Shown here: piece after piece, positions 47,710 to 54,241 of the stretch
Numbering within the stretch: position 1 is the stretch's first letter
Layout: each line of letters begins with the position of its first letter
Source of the DNA: Syntrophobacteraceae bacterium
GTDB taxonomy: Bacteria > Desulfobacterota > Syntrophobacteria > Syntrophobacterales > Syntrophobacteraceae
Length of the DNA: 54,241 nt
NCBI GenBank assembly: GCA_025454175.1
Contig: JALOOX010000060.1
Location: 1 to 54,241 of the forward strand
Reading direction: 5' to 3'
Position numbers and translations under genes: made by a program
The notes under the pieces: generated by a model
What the model was told of the DNA's origin: nothing
The model's input: only the letters and a program-made list of their open reading frames with translations
Database searches by the model: none

Positions 47710-49191
47710 ATGAATCAAGCCTCGAGCTCATCGGTTCCCCGAACTCCCGTCAAGGAAGAGGTCGCCCTGCACGAGAACGTCTCATGGTACCGTTCCACGA
47801 AGGTCAAACCGCTCCTTGCCGTGGTCGCGGCTTTCCTGCTCGTGGGGGTGATGGCGGGCTGCGCCCACTATCCCGTCAATCAGCCCTTGAGGCACGCCGA
47901 CCCTCAGGCGGGCTATCGGCCCGGCAACCTCGTGGATCCCGGCAACGACGACCAGATGTTGCTCCTGCTCACCTTCTCCGGTGGAGGGACTCGAGCCGCC
48001 GCATTCTCCTATGGGGTTTTGGAAGCGCTGCGGGACACCCCGGTCCTCATCCGCGGGAGGGAGCGGCGACTGCTGGACGAAGTGGACTGGATCTCGGGTG
48101 TCTCGGGCGGGAGCTTCACTGCGGCTTATTACGGTCTTTTTCGGGATCGGATGTTTGACGATTTCGAGACGCGCTTTCTCAAAAAGGACATCCAGGGAGA
48201 CCTCGCCCGGGCGACACTCTTCAACCCCATCAACTGGGCCAAGCTCTTCTCCGCCTACTATGATCGCAGTGACCTGGCAGCGGACTACTACAACAAGCAT
48301 GTCTTCGAAGGGAAAACCTTCGGCGATCTGCTCGAGCGCAGTACCCCGATGATCGTCATCAACGCCACGGACATGGTTCATGGGACCCGTTTTTCCTTTG
48401 TTCAGCAAATGTTCGACGCGATCTGCTCGGACCTGTCCGACTTCTCCGTGGCCAGGGCATGCGCCGCTTCATCGGCGGTGCCCCTGCTGCTGAGTCCCAT
48501 CACCTTGCGCAACCACGCCGGTGAGTGCGGGTACCACCTGCCCGAGGCACTGGTGGAGGCCATGAAGCCGCCCAGGGACGTCACGTCCCGACGTTTCGAT
48601 CTCGCCAACAACCTGATGCCTTTCCTCGATTCCAGGAGGAAACCCTACATCCACCTGGTGGACGGAGGCGTTGCCGACAACCTGGGACTTCGGGCCCTGC
48701 TGGAGCGCGTCACGCTTCGGGGTGACCCATGGACCACCCTGAAGGAAGCCAGGATGGAGGGCGTGCGAAAGATCGTCTTCGTGGTGGTGAATGCCGAGAC
48801 CGCCATCGACGACAAGTGGGACCGGTGGGAGAAGGTCCCGCCCTTCGGCGCCATGCTCGACTCGTACTCCTCCATAGCCATCGAGCGCTACAACATGGAG
48901 ACCGTGGCGCTGCTGAGCGAAAGCTTCCCCCGCTGGGCCGACGAGATCCGCAGGGGACGATGCGGTTCGGGACCCATTTCCACGGAACCGGGCTCCTGCG
49001 GCGACCTTGAATTCTACCTGGTTCAAGTGAAGTTCGACGCACTGGACGACGAAGCGGAGCGCACGTACTTCAAGCGGCTTCCCACCTCGTTCGTTCTGAA
49101 GCCCGAGGAAGTGGACAGGCTTCGGGATGCGGCCCGTCGCATCCTGTCAAAATCAAGGGAGTTTCAACGGCTGATCGATGACCTTCGATAG
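47710..49191 (+). CDS. Patatin-like phospholipase, membrane-anchored
   Basis: The 493-residue protein has a membrane/lipoprotein segment after about 30 residues (PLLAVVAAFLLVGVMAGCAH). A patatin domain follows with LTFSGGGTRAAAFSYG, the nucleophile elbow GVSGGS (Ser132) and Asp318 in LVDGGVADN. The long N-terminus before the lipobox is unusual; the true start could be internal. It probably hydrolyses lipids at the envelope. It stands next to pgl and a permuted-papain-like exported protein. Confidence 0.85.
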   Translation: MNQASSSSVPRTPVKEEVALHENVSWYRSTKVKPLLAVVAAFLLVGVMAGCAHYPVNQPLRHADPQAGYRPGNLVDPGNDDQMLLLLTFSGGGTRAAAFSYGVLEALRDTPVLIRGRERRLLDEVDWISGVSGGSFTAAYYGLFRDRMFDDFETRFLKKDIQGDLARATLFNPINWAKLFSAYYDRSDLAADYYNKHVFEGKTFGDLLERSTPMIVINATDMVHGTRFSFVQQMFDAICSDLSDFSVARACAASSAVPLLLSPITLRNHAGECGYHLPEALVEAMKPPRDVTSRRFDLANNLMPFLDSRRKPYIHLVDGGVADNLGLRALLERVTLRGDPWTTLKEARMEGVRKIVFVVVNAETAIDDKWDRWEKVPPFGAMLDSYSSIAIERYNMETVALLSESFPRWADEIRRGRCGSGPISTEPGSCGDLEFYLVQVKFDALDDEAERTYFKRLPTSFVLKPEEVDRLRDAARRILSKSREFQRLIDDLR

Positions 49192-49233
49192 CTTCTTACC
49201 CGGGCTGATGGCGATTCAAGGTACGAGGGGGAT

Positions 49234-50415
49234 ATGGCACCCATGGACATATGGATGAAGGACAAGAAACCTTCACTGACCGGCATCATGGTCATCTGGA
49301 CTCTGATTGCCTCAGCTTTGGCGTCCCCCGGTCTCGCTCAGGACTTCGGCCACAAGGGAGGCCCGGATATCGCGAATATCGACGAGATCATCAGCTTTCT
49401 CAGACGGGACGCCTATGACCTGGAGCTGCTGCTCAGCTTCGGCACATCAAAACAAGGCTCCGCCGGCCACATTGCCCTGGCCATCCGAGACCAGGTGCCC
49501 GGCGATGACATGGTCTACTCGGCGAACTTCTATGCCGACCGGACACCCGAGCACGAGCACGGCACCTATAATCGCAACCTGATATGCATGGTTCCAAAGT
49601 CCGAGTACCTGTTCAAGACAACCTCCTCGCTGGGACCCGAGGCAGCTTTCGGTCTGGATATGGGTGAGATTTACAAACGGTCTGTCATAGGCATTCGCAT
49701 TTCCGGGGTTCCCCAAGGTGTCAAGGAAGGGCTGACCGCTTTCTTTCATCGTCTGAACGAAGACTTTCACGCCGGAAAGAGCAATACGGGCTATCATGAC
49801 GGCCCCATCGTCTATGGGTACATGGAGCTGAACTGTGCCAAGACCGTTGCGCTGGCTTTCAAGCATGGGGCAGGCTTCGCGGAGGTGCCCCTCAAAGGTA
49901 CGGGCCTCCTCTCGAAGGTGAATGTCGTTTCCGCCACCAAGGCCAACCTGCCTGCCGAAACGGCCATGGAGATACTGAAAAGCTGCGCCCGGCGCGGCTA
50001 TCGCTTTGACGTGGTCCTGTACAAGAAGTGGGAGGGATCCACCTACATCAACCCTCGGGAAGAGGGAAGCACGATGTACAGGGACCTGCCCAACCGCTTC
50101 CCCTCGGTGCTGTCCCTCGACTACATGGAAGACCAGGGACATTACGAAGACTACGACAATCTCTACGCCATATACCTCCTGTACAATCTGGGCAGGTACG
50201 GTGTCAGTCTCGATGATGCCACACGACGGCTGAGGATCGAGGCCGCCAAGGAGCCCGACAGTTATGAACTGGCGAAGCAGAAGGCCCACAAATCCGCCAT
50301 GGAGGACAAAAAGCATGTCCTTCGACGCGTGGTTTTCCGTGCCTGGGGCATCAAGCTCGGCGGACAGGTGGACAACTGGAGACGGCTGGAACAAATGGGA
50401 CAAACTCAACCATGA
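49234..50415 (+). CDS. Exported protein with possible permuted papain-like (DUF4105/NlpC-like) fold
   Basis: The 393-residue protein has a signal peptide (VIWTLIASALASPGLAQDF). The mature part has His79 in SAGHIALAI early and Cys201 in LNCAKTV later, in the His-then-Cys order of permuted papain-like envelope proteins. A hydrophobic/aromatic middle and a charged C-terminal helical region follow. Fold and activity are inferred from motif order only. It lies 42 bp after the patatin gene, possibly cotranscribed. Confidence 0.5.
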   Translation: MAPMDIWMKDKKPSLTGIMVIWTLIASALASPGLAQDFGHKGGPDIANIDEIISFLRRDAYDLELLLSFGTSKQGSAGHIALAIRDQVPGDDMVYSANFYADRTPEHEHGTYNRNLICMVPKSEYLFKTTSSLGPEAAFGLDMGEIYKRSVIGIRISGVPQGVKEGLTAFFHRLNEDFHAGKSNTGYHDGPIVYGYMELNCAKTVALAFKHGAGFAEVPLKGTGLLSKVNVVSATKANLPAETAMEILKSCARRGYRFDVVLYKKWEGSTYINPREEGSTMYRDLPNRFPSVLSLDYMEDQGHYEDYDNLYAIYLLYNLGRYGVSLDDATRRLRIEAAKEPDSYELAKQKAHKSAMEDKKHVLRRVVFRAWGIKLGGQVDNWRRLEQMGQTQP

Positions 50416-50579
50416 GGGATGAAAGGTGAGCGGACCAGTGGGGCTTCTCTCAAGGTCCCTGGTCATGCGGACGCCAAAAACCGGCTTGTAATTTGAGCGA
50501 TTTGGGGGATATTGAGGGTCCAGGCAGCCATGAAGGACCATGACGATGGACGCCCATTGACGAGAAGGTTCGGAAGCGA

Positions 50580-51386
50580 ATGATCGAGAAGGAAAAAGCC
50601 GCCGCGGCGATCCTGAGGGCCCAGGCTGAACTGGAGCAGGCGCTTTTCGAGCTCGAGAAGATGCCTGCATTCGACCCCAAGAGGGTTGCTTTTTCGGCGC
50701 ATGCGCTCAACAACTACCTGACGGTGACCAAGGGGACCGCTGAACTGCTCCTGTCTTCATTGGAAAATCACCCAAACCCCCAAATCCGTATTTGGCTTCA
50801 GGGGCTGGGCCATGTGACGGACATGATGCGCAACACCGTCAGCCAGCTGACGAATTCGTCCGCGCACGGGGAAGTCAATCTCCAGTTCATGAAATGGGAT
50901 TTGGCTCCCCTGGCGAAACGGGCATGCGATTACTATCAGCGGGTCGCGGAACGGAAGCGTATCACCATCATTTTCGAGGCTCCCGGCGACATCCCTCCCG
51001 TCTGGACCGATCCGGTGGCGGTGGCAGCGATCATGGACAATCTTCTCTCCAACGCCGTCAAGTATTCTTACCCTGAAGAAATGATCTGGGTGGGGCTGCG
51101 GTCGGACTCGACGGGTGTGGTGTGCAGCGTGCGTGACGAGGGTCCGGGATTGAGCCAGGAAGATCAGGCGAAGCTCTTTCAGCAGGGCGTGCGGCTGAGC
51201 CCCGCGACCACGGGGGGAGAGTCCTCGAGCGGCTATGGGCTGGCGGTGGCGAAGGATTTGGTCGAAAGGCTGAAGGGGGAGCTGTGGTGTGAAAGCACCC
51301 CGGGAGCCGGGGCCTGCTTTTCCTTTCGTCTGCCTGTGGCCCAGGATCAGGGTGAGCCCCAATCGGTTACGAGGAGCAGCGAGTGA
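50580..51386 (+). CDS. Soluble histidine kinase
   Basis: The 268-residue protein has an N-terminal coiled coil (about 1-28) and a HisKA-like region with His41 in FSAHALNNYLTVTKG. A HATPase domain follows with the N box DNLLSNAVKYSYP, DEGPGLS and SSGYGLAVAKDLV. It has no membrane segment or sensor domain, so it may receive signals from another protein. The phosphotransfer His is inferred. No response regulator is adjacent; the lone receiver at 28458 is 22 kb away. A 164-bp gap separates it from the upstream gene. Confidence 0.8.
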   Translation: MIEKEKAAAAILRAQAELEQALFELEKMPAFDPKRVAFSAHALNNYLTVTKGTAELLLSSLENHPNPQIRIWLQGLGHVTDMMRNTVSQLTNSSAHGEVNLQFMKWDLAPLAKRACDYYQRVAERKRITIIFEAPGDIPPVWTDPVAVAAIMDNLLSNAVKYSYPEEMIWVGLRSDSTGVVCSVRDEGPGLSQEDQAKLFQQGVRLSPATTGGESSSGYGLAVAKDLVERLKGELWCESTPGAGACFSFRLPVAQDQGEPQSVTRSSE

Positions 51387-51460
51387 GTACGGGTGGTGAA
51401 CCGGGAGGGCGGCAAGATATACTCGTTGAGGGTGAGATCTTGCGTTTTGTGAGGGCCTTC

Positions 51461-51540
51461 TGGATTCCGGCTAAAAGACTGCCGGAATGACGGCAGAAGC
51501 CATATCAAGGTTCGTCATGCCGGCGAAAGCCGGCATCCAG
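51461..51540. repeat. Dispersed CCGGAAT/AAAGCCGG inverted-repeat element
   Basis: GGATTCCGGC...GCCGGAATGACGG and GTCATGCCGGCGAAAGCCGG followed by CATCCAG form nested inverted repeats of a type common in intergenic DNA of GC-rich proteobacteria. A fragment recurs near 22768-22790. It lies just upstream of glk. Confidence 0.55.
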
Positions 51541-51589
51541 GGTACTTATGAAAACGATACTTCTCAACCTCAGGACGACAGGGGGAACA

Positions 51590-52570
51590 GTGATTCTGGC
51601 AGGCGACATAGGAGGCACCAACACCAGGCTCGCCCTCGTTGAAGCGACGGACGACGGGCTGAGGATCGCGGCCGAAAAGACATTCCCGAGCCGCGAGCGG
51701 GCCAGCCTCGAAACGGCCCTTGCCGAGTTTCTCGAGCTCCACCCCTGCGAGCTCACGAGCTGCACCATCGGCATCGCGGGTCCCGTGCGCAACGGACGCT
51801 GCGAGGCCACGAACCTGCCCTGGGTGGTCGACGCCGGGACCGTGGCCCGGCGGCTCGGACTGAAGCGCGTCGGCCTCATCAACGATCTCGAGGCCAATGC
51901 TTACGGGATTGCGGTCCTTCAGAGGAAGGACTTCGTGGTTCTGAACCAGGGGACTCGAAAGGCGACGGGCAACATGGCCATCATCTCGGCCGGCACGGGC
52001 CTGGGGGAGGCCGGCATGTACTGGGACGGCTCCATTCATCGGCCTTTTGCGACGGAAGGGGGCCACACGGACTTCGCTCCCCGGAATCACCTGGAAATGG
52101 AGCTTCTCGAGTACTGCATGAGGCTCTACCGGCGCGTGAGCTACGAAAGGCTGGTGTCTGGACCGGGGCTGGTGAACATTTACCAGTTCCTGAGGGACTC
52201 GGGAAAAGCGGAGGAGCCTTCCTGGCTGGCGGAGCAGATGCGCCATGACGATCCGGCTCCCGTGATCTCCGGCTGCGCCCTGGAAGGAAGGAGCCCGATC
52301 TGCATCCAGGCCCTGGAGATCTTCGTTTCGCTCTACGGCGCCGAAGCGGGAAACCTGGCCTTGAAAGTCCTGGCCACCGGCGGCGTGGTCCTGGGCGGGG
52401 GTATCGCCCCGAAGATCATCTCGAAGCTGAAGGAGCCCGAATTCCTGAACGCTTTCACCGCGAAAGGCCGCATGAGGCCGCTGCTTCAGGATATCCCCGT
52501 CCGGGTGATCATGAACCCCAAGACGGCCCTTTTAGGTGCCGCGCGGCATGCCGTCCGTTTCAATGCCTGA
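51590..52570 (+). CDS. glk: Glucokinase
   Basis: The 326-residue enzyme phosphorylates glucose to glucose 6-phosphate. It has the phosphate-1 motif AGDIGGTNTRLALVE, TIGIAGPV, glucose-binding LINDLEANAYGI, phosphate-2 ISAGTGLGEA and EGGHTDFAPR, and ends with ATGGVVLGGGIAPKI. It belongs to the proteobacterial Glk family, not the ROK type. GTG 51590 has GGGGGAACA upstream and gives the usual N-terminus; an ATG at 51548 adds residues next to a repeat. Confidence 0.92.
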   Translation: MILAGDIGGTNTRLALVEATDDGLRIAAEKTFPSRERASLETALAEFLELHPCELTSCTIGIAGPVRNGRCEATNLPWVVDAGTVARRLGLKRVGLINDLEANAYGIAVLQRKDFVVLNQGTRKATGNMAIISAGTGLGEAGMYWDGSIHRPFATEGGHTDFAPRNHLEMELLEYCMRLYRRVSYERLVSGPGLVNIYQFLRDSGKAEEPSWLAEQMRHDDPAPVISGCALEGRSPICIQALEIFVSLYGAEAGNLALKVLATGGVVLGGGIAPKIISKLKEPEFLNAFTAKGRMRPLLQDIPVRVIMNPKTALLGAARHAVRFNA

Positions 52571-52675
52571 CCCGAGCGAACAGCCATTGGCTATCCGCTC
52601 AGATCAGACGCGGGATATGTCTCATGCTTCTCCGTGTCGCCCTTGATCATGAATGTCTCACGGCCTGACCGGCCT

Positions 52676-54008
<1,333 letters not shown>

Positions 54009-54049
54009 CACTGGGACAAGATTTCCAGTCTGCACAACGGTTTGCGGTC

Positions 54050-54142
54050 GTTCCCTCTTCCTCGGGGAGAGGGTATGGGTGAGGGAGGATCCGTTCTGCA
54101 ACCCCCTCACCCCAGCCCTCTCCCCCAAATGGGGGAGAGGGG
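54050..54142. repeat. GA/CT-rich hairpin repeat, copy 2, after enolase
   Basis: The stem CCCTCTCCCCC (54116-54126) pairs with 54131-54141 around a 4-base loop, and GGGTGAGGG near 54076 pairs with CCCTCACCCC near 54104. The unit matches 237-280. Its position 42 bp after the enolase stop would also suit transcript ending. Confidence 0.6.
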
Positions 54143-54199
54143 GCCTCTAAGAGCCTGTTTGGGAATTGCTCATCTTGCTGAGGCAGGAGGGGAGAAGTC

Positions 54200-54224
54200 G
54201 GCCGGGACGCAACCCGGCCCTACC
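54200..54224. repeat. Arm of the 25-bp repeat, copy 3, cut by the window end
   Basis: This matches the left arm of the hairpin at 24883-24947; the following GTTAAATCACCTTGCTG aligns with that hairpin's loop. The second arm would start just past the window. Confidence 0.75.
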
Positions 54225-54241
54225 GTTAAATCACCTTGCTG

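Overview
The window is GC-rich (roughly 60-65 % G+C by eye), with strongly GC-biased third codon positions, mostly tight AGGAGG-type ribosome binding sites and many dispersed palindromic repeats. Gene content (tripartite RND pump, FixL/FixJ-type regulators, Ysc84/SYLF protein, DUF2092 pair, eCIS-core DUF4157 proteins) fits a Gram-negative, probably delta-proteobacterial (Desulfobacterota, perhaps Syntrophobacter-like) chromosome. That placement is inference; there is no rRNA or tRNA in the window to anchor it.

Layout. 1-650: the frameshifted tail of a DUF559 gene followed by three palindromic or MITE-like repeats. 654-8796: two large DUF4157 (eCIS-core) proteins and an immunity gene. The first protein carries a possible NlpC/P60-like segment and a pyroglutamyl-peptidase-like domain whose nucleophile position is Ser. 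The second ends in an AHH-type HNH nuclease and overlaps an Imm11-like gene by 4 bp. 8804-10411: an exported protein of unknown function on the minus strand, with an in-frame reading frame beyond its stop. 10708-16525: an adaptor/RND permease/NodT-type outer-membrane operon. 16694-19309: a thioredoxin-like lipoprotein, a K+-channel-like protein and a patatin-like lipoprotein. 19507-22527: a sensor kinase with a periplasmic ABC-substrate-binding-like sensor, convergent with a FixJ-type regulator. 22987-24663: a two-part protein with a nucleoside-phosphorylase-like C-terminus. 25035-27821 (minus strand): an MFS transporter, a SYLF protein and two small envelope proteins.

From 28458 to the end everything is on the plus strand and reads as a sugar-storage and fermentation island: lone receiver protein, 6-phosphofructokinase, GAPDH, class II aldolase, glycogen phosphorylase (broken by an exact 13-bp tandem duplication), GlgX-type debranching enzyme, L-lactate dehydrogenase, a ZIP-like transporter with an inserted cyclic-nucleotide-binding-like domain, pyruvate kinase, a SUKH-DUF1269 fusion, an MscS channel, a DUF2092/Gly-Arg-rich pair, 6-phosphogluconolactonase, a second patatin-like lipoprotein, a permuted-papain-like exported protein, a soluble histidine kinase, glucokinase and enolase. 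Together these could take glycogen or glucose to pyruvate and lactate. Glucose-6-phosphate isomerase, triose-phosphate isomerase, phosphoglycerate kinase and phosphoglycerate mutase are not in the window.

The most unusual signals are: the orphan eCIS-type cargo locus with no particle genes nearby; a 20-bp palindrome (consensus TATTGGACCWWGGTCCAATW) that occurs four times, two copies in each of two divergent intergenic regions; the ZIP-CNB and SUKH-DUF1269 fusions; the 13-bp duplication in glgP; and a 28-codon leader frame coupled to the MscS gene.
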